Source of the DNA: Candidatus Eisenbacteria bacterium
GTDB lineage: Bacteria; Orphanbacterota; Orphanbacteria; Orphanbacterales; Orphanbacteraceae
Assembly (NCBI GenBank): GCA_016867715.1
Contig: VGIW01000005.1
Coordinates: 17,231-81,230 of the forward strand
Reading direction: 5' to 3'
Length of the DNA stretch: 64,000 nucleotides
Shown here: positions 9,562 through 17,581 of the stretch, one piece after another
Position numbering within the stretch: position 1 is the first letter of the stretch
Layout of the letters: each line of letters starts with the position of its first letter
The notes under the pieces: generated by a model
Seen by the model: only the letters and a program-made list of their open reading frames with translations
Told to the model about the DNA's origin: nothing
The model's database searches: none
Program-made: the position numbers and the translations under genes

Positions 9562-10727
9562 CGCTCGTCTCCATCTTCCATCCCGCCGTGCGCGCGCGCC
9601 GCTTCCGCCTCCACCAGAGACGCGAGATCCTGGATCGACCGAACCCCTTCCGGGATCGGCCGGTTCGAGAGAAGGCATCCGTCCGAGCCGCGCTCCTCGG
9701 GGCGGTATCCGTGCATGGCGGCCGGCGGCGCGGATCCCATGAACGAGGGGACGATCACCGTCCCCGCGTCGGCGACGAAGATCGACTCCCCGTACTCTCT
9801 CCCCGGGAAGTAGACGCCGTACCGCTTCTCCTCGTCGGTAGAGAGAAGACGTCCTCCTTCCGTCTCATCGAGCAGCGCGCGGATGCTTCGCTCCGCCTCG
9901 CCGTTTCGGAACCAGAAGCGGGCAAAGGTTGAATCATAAAATGGAAGGTAGTCCTTCCCCTCGCGGAAGGGGAGGGCGCGCACGCGCTGCATGAGGTCGA
10001 TCGTCCGCTCGACGTCGACCATCCCGTGGTCGCTGAAGAGAAGAAGGGTCGTCTCGTCGAAGCGCCTCTTCGCTTCGTCCAGGACCGCGCGAAGGCGCTC
10101 CTCGTACCGCCGGATCCGCTCGCGCGTCTCGGGGGACCTCGTGCCGTGCTCGTGCATCGTCCCATCGAGCGCGAAGGCATAGAAGAAGAGGAAGGGAACG
10201 TCCCCCGCGCGCGCCGAGGAGAGAAGCTCCTCGAAATTCCGATCCTCGGGAGTGCGCCAGAACCAGACCCGATGCGGAATGCGGCGCTCCTCGATCCGGT
10301 CAAAGAGGGTGGGGAATCCATCGAGAGCGCCCGGCTCGAAGACCGGGCGGCGCTCCGGAAGGTCGAACCAAGGGAGGAGCCGGAGCGGGACCTGATACAG
10401 ATGGTAGTAGCCGCGGATCTCGGTGAACGAGGCGAAGCACCTCTCATACGCCGTTCGCGCGCGCCTCCCGACCCCGGGGGTGCTCTCGAGGGGAGCGAGG
10501 AGGCGCGCGAAACCAAAGGGAGTCTCGGACGGGTTTCTGCGATAGAGAAACCAACGACCGTGCTCGTCCGGCCGGCGTCCGCTGAGGAGCGAGGGGAGAG
10601 CGGCTGAGCTGAACCCAAGAACGGTGCGGAGGGGTTTCCGGTGCTCGAGTTCGGGGAGGAACGGATGAGCCTTCAGAACCTCCCAACCGAACGCATCGAT
10701 GAGAACGGCGATCGTGAGGCGCCTCAT
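9558..10727 (-). CDS. Alkaline-phosphatase-superfamily phosphodiesterase (nucleotide pyrophosphatase/AP type)
   Basis: A 389-residue soluble enzyme with the metal sites of the type I phosphodiesterase / nucleotide pyrophosphatase branch: IDAFGWEV at residues 10-17 (first metal aspartate), FSSAALPSLLSGRRPDEHG near 38-56 with the Ser nucleophile region, FFYAFALDGTMHEHG, LFSDHGM, and MHGYRPEERGSDG near the C-terminus (metal histidine). It would hydrolyse a phosphate ester or diester. No signal peptide is visible, so it probably acts in the cytoplasm. Its ATG overlaps the stop of the nucleotidyltransferase-like gene (ATGA), so the two are probably translationally coupled and may act on one substrate. 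The substrate is unknown. Confidence 0.8.
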   Translation of the reverse strand: MRRLTIAVLIDAFGWEVLKAHPFLPELEHRKPLRTVLGFSSAALPSLLSGRRPDEHGRWFLYRRNPSETPFGFARLLAPLESTPGVGRRARTAYERCFASFTEIRGYYHLYQVPLRLLPWFDLPERRPVFEPGALDGFPTLFDRIEERRIPHRVWFWRTPEDRNFEELLSSARAGDVPFLFFYAFALDGTMHEHGTRSPETRERIRRYEERLRAVLDEAKRRFDETTLLLFSDHGMVDVERTIDLMQRVRALPFREGKDYLPFYDSTFARFWFRNGEAERSIRALLDETEGGRLLSTDEEKRYGVYFPGREYGESIFVADAGTVIVPSFMGSAPPAAMHGYRPEERGSDGCLLSNRPIPEGVRSIQDLASLVEAEAARAHGGMEDGDER

Positions 10728-12004
10728 GGCATCTCCACGGGGAGCGGGGGGCGGCTCCCCCCCATCACCTCCCGGTTCCAGTACCCGCAGACGCTCCCGC
10801 GAAGGGCGAGCCAGCGCCGTGCGAACGCGTCCTTTCCGTTCGCGCCCACCGGAGCGATCCGCCCTGCCTCGGCGAGGAACGCGCGGTCGCTCGTCCTCTC
10901 CTCCTCACCGGTCAGAGGGCCGGACGCGCGAAGGAGAAGGACCGCCGCCGCGTAGTTGGCCGCGAGAGGCGTCGCCGGAAGCCCGCGCTCGAGCGCGCGC
11001 ACGAGCGAGCCGAGCCCTCCCGCTCCCTCCCGCCGGATAAAGCGGATCCACGCGCGAGCTCTTCTCCGGAGAGGATCCGCGCCCCGAATCGCCTCCTCCG
11101 CGGCCGCGCCGGGCCGCGCGCCGAAGATGCGCGCCGTCTCCCAATCCCAGAGCGCATCGACGTACTTCCGTTTCCTCGCCTGCGCTTCTCGAAAAGCCCC
11201 CGCGTTCCCGTATCGTCTCCTGGCCTCTTCGAGGTCCGGGCGCTCCTTCTGCTCGCACCAGAACGCGTGGTCCTCGCCGAAGCCGGGCGCGCGCTCCTCG
11301 ATCGGTTCACGCTTCAACAAATCGGGGAGCGCCTCCCTCCTCTCCCGCAAGGTCGGCCGGAACGAGCGGGCGACGACGAGCGCGCTCGTCCCGAGGTCCC
11401 GAACCGTCTTCCCGAAGCGGTACCAGAAGTCCCTCTCCTCCGCGCCGCGCGGGGCTCGCGCGCGGAACTCCGCGAGCTCTTCCGTCGCGCGGTTCAGGAG
11501 AAGAAGAAAACCGTCCCGGGGCGGGATCTCCTCGAAACGGGGACGGCTTGCGAGGCGGAGCGTTTCCGGGTCCCCGGCGAGGATCTTGCCGAAGCGGACC
11601 AGGAGGCAGTTCGCCACCGAGGGCTGGAGCTTGGCCAAGCGATCGGGCGAGGTCACGCCCAGATCGACGACGAGCCCGGGCACCCCGAGCAGAGAGAGCA
11701 GCCGCTCTCGGAAGCCGACCATCCGAGCGCTCAGCTCCCCAACGTTCTCTTCCTCTGTGACCAGATACAGGTCGATGTCGCTTCCCGGGCGCAACCCTCC
11801 TTCTTCCAGGGCGTACGCGCTCCCCTCGCCCAGCGCGAGGCTTCCAGAGAGAACGACCGAGACGAGACCGCGTCCTTCCGTTTCTTTCCGAATCTCCTCG
11901 GCCGCTCGCCGAAGGAGACTTCGGTAGAAGAGGTCCGTCTCCCGGTCCGGCGAGGTCGCGAACCGAAGAGGACCGCTCCTCTCCTCCTTTTCGCTCGGAA
12001 CCAC
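10724..12004 (-). CDS. Nucleotidyltransferase-fold (pol-beta/MNT-like) protein with helical C-terminal domain
   Basis: A 426-residue protein. Residues about 48-80 carry the pol-beta-type nucleotidyltransferase signature: VVLSGSLALGEGS followed by GSDIDLYLV, with VVDLGV as a plausible third carboxylate. The rest is helical and rich in Arg, Glu and Leu, and ends without a membrane segment. Such proteins transfer NMP to small molecules or proteins, as streptomycin adenylyltransferases do. In a polysaccharide operon, with a phosphodiesterase immediately downstream (ATGA overlap), it could charge or modify a polymer precursor. That is inference; I do not recognise a specific family. Start GTG at 12004, 20 nt after the CpsD-like stop. 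Confidence 0.7.
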   Translation of the reverse strand: MVPSEKEERSGPLRFATSPDRETDLFYRSLLRRAAEEIRKETEGRGLVSVVLSGSLALGEGSAYALEEGGLRPGSDIDLYLVTEEENVGELSARMVGFRERLLSLLGVPGLVVDLGVTSPDRLAKLQPSVANCLLVRFGKILAGDPETLRLASRPRFEEIPPRDGFLLLLNRATEELAEFRARAPRGAEERDFWYRFGKTVRDLGTSALVVARSFRPTLRERREALPDLLKREPIEERAPGFGEDHAFWCEQKERPDLEEARRRYGNAGAFREAQARKRKYVDALWDWETARIFGARPGAAAEEAIRGADPLRRRARAWIRFIRREGAGGLGSLVRALERGLPATPLAANYAAAVLLLRASGPLTGEEERTSDRAFLAEAGRIAPVGANGKDAFARRWLALRGSVCGYWNREVMGGSRPPLPVEMP

Positions 12005-12023
12005 GGGTTCCCGGCCGCCTTCC

Positions 12024-12767
12024 CTACAGATACCGGTAAAGAAGTTCCGGAATCACGTAGCGTCTTCGGTTCAGGACAACCCCGAGGATGTTCCCCTTCG
12101 CCTCCTCGATCGCGGACTTGGCCCTCTTCACGATCTCCCTCTTCGTGCGGTCCGACTCGACGACGAGGGCGACCCCGTCGGCGACCGACGCGAGAATCGT
12201 CGTTTCGGCGAACGAAATAGCGGGGGGCGCGTCGATCAGAACGAGGGCGAAGCGCTCCTTCGCCTCGGCGAGAAAGCGCGTCATGCGCGTGATCGTGACG
12301 AGCGCGCCCGGCGAGGTCGTCGTGACGCCGGTCGGCAGAAGGTAGAGGTTCTCCTCGCCCAGGCGCACGGCTGCCGAGGCGAGGTCGGAGACGCCGAGAA
12401 GGACGTCGGCGAGCCCCTTCTCGTTCGGAACCCCGAAGATCTCGTGGAGGCGCGGCGAGCGGAAGTTCGCGTCGACGAGGAGGGTCGCCCGCTCCTTCGT
12501 CGGTCCGAGGGAGGCGGCGTACTCCGCGATCACCGTCGACGTCCCCTCCCCCTCGACCGAGGAGGCGAAGACGATCGCTTTGCCGGTCACGCCGCCCAGC
12601 GCCTTGCCGAGCGCGCTGTGGAGCGATTCGTACCGGTTCCAGACCTCGCGGAGCTGCGCGCCGAGCCGTCCCCGGGCTTCCTCCCGGATCGGGACCTCCC
12701 CCTCGGGGGGGCGTCCCTCGTCAGAGGGCTTCCCTGCCTTGTGCAGCGCTTCGTAGATCTTGCTCAT
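12024..12767 (-). CDS. CpsD/CapB-like P-loop ATPase of exopolysaccharide synthesis, Walker A lysine missing
   Basis: A 247-residue cytoplasmic partner of the Wzz-like protein, related to bacterial tyrosine kinases (BY-kinases). It opens with SKIYEALHKA, typical of the family. The Walker A region reads SSVEGEGTST (residues 69-78): the usual GEGKST lysine is T76. Walker A' is LLVDANFRSP (D99) and Walker B LVLIDAPP (D179), so the fold is clear but the phosphate-binding lysine is absent. The tail has only three tyrosines (RRRYVIPELLYRYL) and no Tyr cluster. It may be a regulator or scaffold rather than an active kinase. ATG at 12767, 9 nt after the Wzz-like stop. Confidence 0.85.
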   Translation of the reverse strand: MSKIYEALHKAGKPSDEGRPPEGEVPIREEARGRLGAQLREVWNRYESLHSALGKALGGVTGKAIVFASSVEGEGTSTVIAEYAASLGPTKERATLLVDANFRSPRLHEIFGVPNEKGLADVLLGVSDLASAAVRLGEENLYLLPTGVTTTSPGALVTITRMTRFLAEAKERFALVLIDAPPAISFAETTILASVADGVALVVESDRTKREIVKRAKSAIEEAKGNILGVVLNRRRYVIPELLYRYL

Positions 12768-12776
12768 GTCGATTCT

Positions 12777-14189
12777 TTATGCCTTGTTGTTCAATCCCTT
12801 GCGTTTCGGGATCGACGTGAGCACGGGGAGATCCACGTGCCGTTCCACGTCTTCCCGGCTCTTCAACGAGTGATCCATCGTCTCGACGAAGAACGCGAGG
12901 CTGATCCCGACGAGAAGACTGAAGGCCGGGACGAGGGCGAGCCGGATCGGATCCCTCGGGTTCGTCGCAACGGGAGACCCCGCCTCGGAAAGGAGCGTCA
13001 GGGTGTAGTCCCGCGAGCTCACGGTCGCCACGTCGATCGCCATCCGGTTCTCGAGCAGTTTCGTGTAGTTGGCGCGCGCGACATCGATCGCCTGGTCGAG
13101 CGCCTCGATCTCCCGTTCGGCCTCGGGGAACACGGCGAGCTGAACCTGGAGGTCGGCGATCTCGGCGCGGAGACGACCCGCCTCGGCCCGAAGAGCGTTC
13201 AGGGAGTGCTCCTTCAGGAGAAGGACTTGTTCCGCTTCCGTGCGCACCCTCTCCTTGAGATCCGCGATCCGTTCATCGAGCGCGACGACCGAGGGGTGCT
13301 GATCCGTGAAGCGAGTAAGGAGCTCGACGCGCTCCTGCTCGAGGCGGGCGAGGTTGGCCCGAAGGTCGGTGAGGATGCGAAGCGTTCCGGCCTGGTCCTC
13401 GATTTGAGCGATCTCGAACGGGCTGTCGAATCCCTCTTCGTAGAAGAGGCGCCTCATTTCCTCGATCTCGGTCTTGCGGGCCTCGAGCTCCCTCTCGACA
13501 TCGACGAGCTTGTCGCCCGTGAGGGAGATCGCGCGGATCACGTAGTCCTGCTGGGTGAAGATGCGGACCATGGAACCCGCTTCCTGCGCCTGCTTCTTCC
13601 GGTCGCGCAGGTCCGAAAGGTCCTTCTCCGCCTCGGCCACCTTCTCTTCGAAGAACTGGCGCGCGTCGGGGAGCGCGAAAAGCTCGTCGTGCACCTCGAC
13701 GTACGCCTGGGCGAGCGCGTTCGCCACCGGACGGACCTCGTTCCAGTCGAGAGACATGTAGCTGAGGCCGATCACGTTCGACTCGCCGAGGAGAAGAGAG
13801 CGGACCATCGCCGGATCGATCTCGATCGCCTCCACTCCCTCCTCGATCGCGCGTTGGTTCAAGATGCGCTGCGCGCGGTCGACGACCGGCTGACTCTCGG
13901 CGATCTGGAGCTCGGAGTTCACGGTCTCGTCCCACGTGAGCAGCGAGATGTTCCGGTCGAGGGCGCTGTTCCGCATCCCGCGGTTCAAGAGGACCTTTGC
14001 CACCGCGCTATACTCGGTCGGAATCCGGCTCGCGTTCAACGCGACGAAAGCGGTCGTGGAGAGAAAGAGGATCAGGATGATCCACTTCCTCCGAAACAGA
14101 ACCTTGAAGACGTCGCGTCCGGTGAGCTGCGGAGCGGCGCGTTCTTCGGCCGGCTCCAGGGGGGCGCGGATCGTCGTGTTCGGCGCCAA
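12777..14189 (-). CDS. Wzz/GumC-family polysaccharide chain-length determinant protein
   Basis: A 470-residue inner-membrane PCP protein that controls polymer length and couples synthesis to export. TM1 is near residues 33-51 (WIILILFLSTTAFVALNAS), a Wzz domain follows, then a long heptad-rich periplasmic coiled coil (about 165-370, many Glu/Arg/Leu) and TM2 near 428-445 after PRDPIRLAL. There is no fused kinase domain; the ATPase is the separate next gene. The start is TTG at 14189 with GGAGGAGGAG 7 nt upstream. It lies 16 nt after the export-lipoprotein stop. Confidence 0.9.
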   Translation of the reverse strand: MAPNTTIRAPLEPAEERAAPQLTGRDVFKVLFRRKWIILILFLSTTAFVALNASRIPTEYSAVAKVLLNRGMRNSALDRNISLLTWDETVNSELQIAESQPVVDRAQRILNQRAIEEGVEAIEIDPAMVRSLLLGESNVIGLSYMSLDWNEVRPVANALAQAYVEVHDELFALPDARQFFEEKVAEAEKDLSDLRDRKKQAQEAGSMVRIFTQQDYVIRAISLTGDKLVDVERELEARKTEIEEMRRLFYEEGFDSPFEIAQIEDQAGTLRILTDLRANLARLEQERVELLTRFTDQHPSVVALDERIADLKERVRTEAEQVLLLKEHSLNALRAEAGRLRAEIADLQVQLAVFPEAEREIEALDQAIDVARANYTKLLENRMAIDVATVSSRDYTLTLLSEAGSPVATNPRDPIRLALVPAFSLLVGISLAFFVETMDHSLKSREDVERHVDLPVLTSIPKRKGLNNKA

Positions 14190-14205
14190 GTCGGGACTCC
14201 TCCTC

Positions 14206-15048
14206 CTAGCGATAGCCCGTCAAGATCGCGGTCCTCCATGCTGCGTCGATCGGCGGCAGGATGATGCCGAAGAACCGCGTCGTGAAGTTCCGCGCGGAGG
14301 CCACGCGCCCCGCCGGAACGTACACGATGTCCATATGCGTCAAGAACGGATCGGCCTCCGGCGCGCGCTTGAGCGCCTCCTTCAAGTTCACCTTGAACGC
14401 GAAGGCGCTCCGATCCTCGCGCATCCGGATCACCATCACGTTCTCCATGCGCGCGTTGTCGGTCCAGCTTCCCGCGTGCGCGATCGCCTGGCTCAGCGTG
14501 AGAGGCGGGAGGAGCGGGTACTGTCCCGGGCGGTTCACCTCTCCGAGAACGAAGAAGAGCTGGTTTTCGAATGAGCGAACCACGATGTTGATCATCGGAT
14601 CCCGAAGATAGACGGCGTACAACTCCTCCAGAGTTCGCGCCAATTCGCGCAGGGTGAGCCCCGCCACGGGGAGATCTCCGAGGAGGTCGAACGAGACCAT
14701 CCCGTCCGGGCGCACGGTGAACTCCCCGTTCATGCTCGGCTGGTTCACGAAACGAACCGAGAACTGATCCCGCGCGACGAGCCGGTACTCGATCGGCTCC
14801 GGACGAAGCTCGACCTCCTCCTCCGACTCGATGTAGAGGCGCATCTCCTCGCGAAGCATCTCGCGGCGGCGGGCCGCGTCCTCCTCACTGAGTCGCTCGA
14901 TTTCCTCGTCGGTCAGCTCCCTCTCGAGGCCCTTCGGTTCGGGAAGGCGCGTGAAGTCCTCCTCGAAACCGGGCCTGGACCCGCACGCGCCGAAACATGC
15001 GACGAGGAGAACGAACCCGAGGGCCGCGGCGAGATACCGTCTGTTCAC
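14206..15048 (-). CDS. Wza-like polysaccharide export lipoprotein (Poly_export/SLBB)
   Basis: A 280-residue outer-membrane exporter subunit. It begins with a lipoprotein signal (hydrophobic stretch, then LVAC at residues 15-18, or FGAC at 19-22). A charged helical segment follows, then the Poly_export domain (YRLVARDQFSVRF...VRPDGMVSFDLLGDLPVAGLTLREL) and an SLBB domain (VLGEVNRPGQYPL...LTLSQAIAHAGS). At 280 residues it is shorter than E. coli Wza (about 380), with one clear SLBB copy. GTG at 15048 overlaps the preceding stop as GTGA and has AAGGAGG 5 nt ahead. It should form the outer-membrane channel with the Wzz-like protein downstream. Confidence 0.9.
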   Translation of the reverse strand: MNRRYLAAALGFVLLVACFGACGSRPGFEEDFTRLPEPKGLERELTDEEIERLSEEDAARRREMLREEMRLYIESEEEVELRPEPIEYRLVARDQFSVRFVNQPSMNGEFTVRPDGMVSFDLLGDLPVAGLTLRELARTLEELYAVYLRDPMINIVVRSFENQLFFVLGEVNRPGQYPLLPPLTLSQAIAHAGSWTDNARMENVMVIRMREDRSAFAFKVNLKEALKRAPEADPFLTHMDIVYVPAGRVASARNFTTRFFGIILPPIDAAWRTAILTGYR

Positions 15049-15671
15049 GAAGCCTCCTTCAACGAGATCACGATGATCAGCGTTTTCCAGAGGATCTTCA
15101 AGTCGAGCCAGAGAGATCGCTTTCTCACGTACTCGATGTCCGAGTCGATCCACTCGTGGAACTGCGTGGAGCGGCGGTTCGTCGCCTGCCAGAGGCACGT
15201 GATCCCCGGCACGACCTTGAGGCGCTCGCGATCGGATTCCCGGTAGCGGGAGACCTCCTCCGGGAGATGCGGGCGAGGTCCGACCAAGCTCATGTCCCCC
15301 TTCAACACGTTGATCATCTGGGGGAGCTCGTCCAGGCTCGTCCTTCGAAGGAAGTACCCCACCGCGGTCACGCGCGGATCCCTCCGGATCTTGAAGAGCG
15401 GCTCCTCCGCTTCGTTCAGATCGCGGAGCGCCGCCTTGTGGCGCTCCGCATCTCGAATCATCGACCGGAACTTGAAAAACCTGAAGGGTTTTCCGCTCTT
15501 TCCGATGCGGGTTTGGCGGAAGAAGACAGGGCCGGGGGAATCGATCTTGACGAGGAGGGCGATGATGAGGAAGAGGGGCGAGAAGAGGAGAAGGGAGACC
15601 GACGCCGCGAAAAAGTCCGAGCCTCGCTTCACCGCGGGGTAGACGCGCCCCGCCCCTGTCTCGCGAGCCAT
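15045..15671 (-). CDS. Undecaprenyl-phosphate sugar-1-phosphate transferase (priming glycosyltransferase, WcaJ/PglC type)
   Basis: Starts polymer synthesis by moving a sugar-1-phosphate from a nucleotide sugar to undecaprenyl phosphate. The 208-residue short form has one membrane segment (SVSLLLFSPLFLIIALLV) after KRGSDFFAA, then DSPGPVFFRQTRIGKSGKPFRFFKFRSM, LFKIRRDPRVTAVGYFLRRTSLDELPQMINVLKGDMSLVGPRP and PGITCLWQ, all hallmarks of the bacterial sugar transferase family, including the DE pair in SLDELPQ. I start at ATG 15671; the frame stays open to TTG 15953, but those extra 94 residues look unlike the family. It is the first gene of the leftward operon. Confidence 0.9.
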   Translation of the reverse strand: MARETGAGRVYPAVKRGSDFFAASVSLLLFSPLFLIIALLVKIDSPGPVFFRQTRIGKSGKPFRFFKFRSMIRDAERHKAALRDLNEAEEPLFKIRRDPRVTAVGYFLRRTSLDELPQMINVLKGDMSLVGPRPHLPEEVSRYRESDRERLKVVPGITCLWQATNRRSTQFHEWIDSDIEYVRKRSLWLDLKILWKTLIIVISLKEAS

Positions 15672-16176
15672 CGGAGAACCCCCCTCGCCGAAGGCGTCCG
15701 CGAGCGTGCGCCCGCCCTCGGCGATCTCGCCGGTCTCCCGGAGAGCCTCGCTCTCGGCGCAAACGATCGCGTCTTGACGAATCGAGCCAGCCGTTTCTGC
15801 CAAAGAGCCTCTCGTCCCGCCCCGGATCTTAGGGCTCGAGGAGCAATTCGACTGCTCCTCCGCGCTCCGGCCTCGTGCATCCTCGCCTGATGTCCGAACT
15901 CGGCGTCCGCAGTCTGCGGAGAGGTTGCCGCTTCGGTCCGCGCTCTTTAGCAAAGGTCCTGTAGGCTGCCTCCTTGGTGAGAGGGAACGGAAAGCGACGG
16001 TCCGCAGGCTCGCCGCGGGTCGTGGGAGCCGCCTAACCGGGTGCGGCGAACCGCGATGCCCGGCACCATCGCCAAAACAAGAATACCAAAGCCGGCCTTC
16101 GGAGTCAACAACGAGAAAGGGGCGGAAGCCGAGAGGAAATCCCCGGGTGCGGCGCCCGGAGCGCCTTTGAATCCCC
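15672..16176. other. Divergent intergenic region with several palindromes
   Basis: About 500 bp between the leftward polysaccharide operon and the rightward rml operon, long for a window where genes usually touch. It holds GAGGAGCA/TGCTCCTC (stem 8, loop 7) at 15838-15860, TCCGCA/TGCGGA near 15906-15920, and two copies of CCGGGTGCGGCG at 16037-16048 and 16143-16154. No coding frame looks convincing. It should contain the leftward operon's promoter and a long leader, but I found no clear minus-strand -35/-10 pair and no riboswitch consensus I recognise. Confidence 0.5.
15838..15860. promoter_or_regulatory. Stem-loop upstream of the polysaccharide operon
   Basis: Perfect 8-bp inverted repeat GAGGAGCA/TGCTCCTC around a 7-nt loop, about 170 bp upstream of the first gene of the leftward operon. 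It could be a leader hairpin or an operator. No U-run follows, so it is a weak terminator candidate. Confidence 0.35.
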
Positions 16177-16206
16177 TGGACAGCACGCGCTCCGGCCGCG
16201 TATGAT
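16177..16206 (+). promoter_or_regulatory. Sigma70-like promoter of rmlCAB
   Basis: TGGACA (5 of 6 to TTGACA) at 16177-16182, an 18-nt spacer, and TATGAT (5 of 6 to TATAAT) at 16201-16206. Transcription would start near 16213, just before the GGAGGA ribosome-binding site at 16215-16220 and the ATG at 16230. Confidence 0.7.
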
Positions 16207-16229
16207 CACCGTCCGGAGGAGTGCGCACG

Positions 16230-16766
16230 ATGAGCGTTCCGAGCGTTCGGTTGTCGACCGTCAAGAGCCACGCGGTGATTCGGGGGGGGCAGCCGGACGA
16301 GAAGGGGCTGATCCGGGGGGTCGTGGTGCGGCCCCTCAACGTCCTTCCCGACGACCGGGGCCATTTCGCGGAGATCCTGCGAGCGAGCGAACCGATCGCC
16401 GCGGGCTTCGAAGTCCGTCAAGCCTCGCTCACGCGGACGCGCGCGGGGGTGATCAAGGCGTTCCATTACCACGAGCGGCAGGATGACATCTTCTGCCCCA
16501 TCGCCGGCACCGCCAGGATCGTGCTCGTCGACTTCCGGGAGGGATCGGAGACGCGCGGCTTCGCGAACTCGATCTTCGCGGGCGCGCTCTATCCGAAGGC
16601 GGTTCGCATCCCAGCAGGGGTCGCGCACGGGTACGAGGTCCTTCCGGGGGACGATCTCCTTCTCGTCTATTTTACGAACCGAGAATACGATGCGGACGAC
16701 GAGCATCGAGCCCCTCACGACGACCCGAGGATCGGTTTCTCCGAGTGGGGGATCCGAAACCGGTAG
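16230..16766 (+). CDS. rmlC: dTDP-4-dehydrorhamnose 3,5-epimerase family protein
   Basis: A 178-residue cupin epimerase acting on dTDP-4-keto-6-deoxyglucose. The core reads VLPDDRGHFAEILR, GVIKAFHYHERQDDIFCPIAGTARIVLVDFREGS and YPKAVRIPAGVAHGYEVLPGD, which matches the RfbC/RmlC family; the FHYH histidines and the AHG histidine line the active site. ATG at 16230 has GGAGGA 9 nt upstream; GTG at 16221 abuts the Shine-Dalgarno and is unlikely. First gene of the rmlC-rmlA-rmlB operon. It belongs to the branch with FHYHxRQDD, so the exact sugar product could differ from L-rhamnose. Confidence 0.88.
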   Translation: MSVPSVRLSTVKSHAVIRGGQPDEKGLIRGVVVRPLNVLPDDRGHFAEILRASEPIAAGFEVRQASLTRTRAGVIKAFHYHERQDDIFCPIAGTARIVLVDFREGSETRGFANSIFAGALYPKAVRIPAGVAHGYEVLPGDDLLLVYFTNREYDADDEHRAPHDDPRIGFSEWGIRNR

Positions 16767-16836
16767 TCTCCCCCGCGCCGTTCGCGGACGGAGCGACCTT
16801 CTCCCGATCGCCCGGAGGGCGCGGAGGTTTCCTCGT

Positions 16837-17568
16837 ATGAAAGGGATTGTCCTCGCGGGCGGCCTCGGGACGAGGCTCTATCCCCTCACGAAGATTACGA
16901 ACAAGCATCTCCTTCCCGTCTACGACAAGCCCATGATCTACTTCCCGATTCGGACGCTGGTCCGCGCGGGGATCACCGACATTCTCATCGTAACCGGTGG
17001 AAACCACTCGGGCGACTTCCTCACGCTTCTTGGAAACGGCAAGGAGTTTGGTCTTCAACATTTGAACTATACGTATCAGGAGGGGGAAGGCGGGATCGCG
17101 GAGGCGCTCGGTCTCGCTGAGTACTTCGCCGCCGGGGAGAAGATCTGCGTGATCCTCGGCGACAACATCATCGAGAAATCGATCGCTCGGGCGGTGGAAG
17201 CCTTCCGGAGGCAGCCGAAAGGGGCGCGGATCCTCCTCAAGGAGGTGCCGGACCCGGAGCGGTTCGGCGTCCCGGTGATTGAGGAGGAACGGATCGTCCG
17301 GATCGTCGAGAAGCCGAAGGATCCACCGTCGCGCTACGCGGTGACGGGGATCTACATGTACGACGATAAGGTTTTCGACATCATCCGCGGGCTCAAGCCG
17401 TCGGGGCGCGGAGAGCTCGAGATCACCGACGTGAACAACGCGTACATCGAGACGGGGGATCTCGCGTGGGATGTGCTGGAGGGATGGTGGACCGACGCGG
17501 GGACCTTCCCCTCCCTCTTTCGCGCGAGCGAGCTCGTGCGCCGGACGGGGGCGGACAAGAACGAATGA
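16837..17568 (+). CDS. rmlA: Glucose-1-phosphate thymidylyltransferase
   Basis: Makes dTDP-glucose from glucose-1-phosphate and dTTP. The 243-residue protein starts MKGIVLAGGLGTRLYPLT, followed by KHLLPVYDKPMIYFPI, the catalytic pattern of sugar-phosphate nucleotidyltransferases; VILGDNI holds the metal aspartate. FGVPVIEE, VEKPKDPPSRYAVTGIYMYD and ITDVNNAYI follow, ending WWTDAGTF. The length fits the short RmlA form (about 240, lacking the C-terminal allosteric extension of the 290-residue form). ATG at 16837 has GGAGG about 8 nt upstream; upstream in-frame codons are shadow of rmlC. 70 nt after rmlC. Confidence 0.92.
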   Translation: MKGIVLAGGLGTRLYPLTKITNKHLLPVYDKPMIYFPIRTLVRAGITDILIVTGGNHSGDFLTLLGNGKEFGLQHLNYTYQEGEGGIAEALGLAEYFAAGEKICVILGDNIIEKSIARAVEAFRRQPKGARILLKEVPDPERFGVPVIEEERIVRIVEKPKDPPSRYAVTGIYMYDDKVFDIIRGLKPSGRGELEITDVNNAYIETGDLAWDVLEGWWTDAGTFPSLFRASELVRRTGADKNE

Positions 17569-17581
17569 GAAAGGGCGGCGC

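Noticed and set aside
15672..15953. 94-residue N-terminal extension of the sugar transferase
   Set aside because: The extra residues do not resemble the family, the start would be TTG with a badly spaced ribosome site, and ATG 15671 gives the normal short form.
15940..16080. Riboswitch (c-di-GMP-I or cobalamin type) in the polysaccharide leader
   Set aside because: I compared the segment on both strands with the conserved cores and found no GGACGCAAAGC-like or B12-box match, so only unspecific structure is reported.
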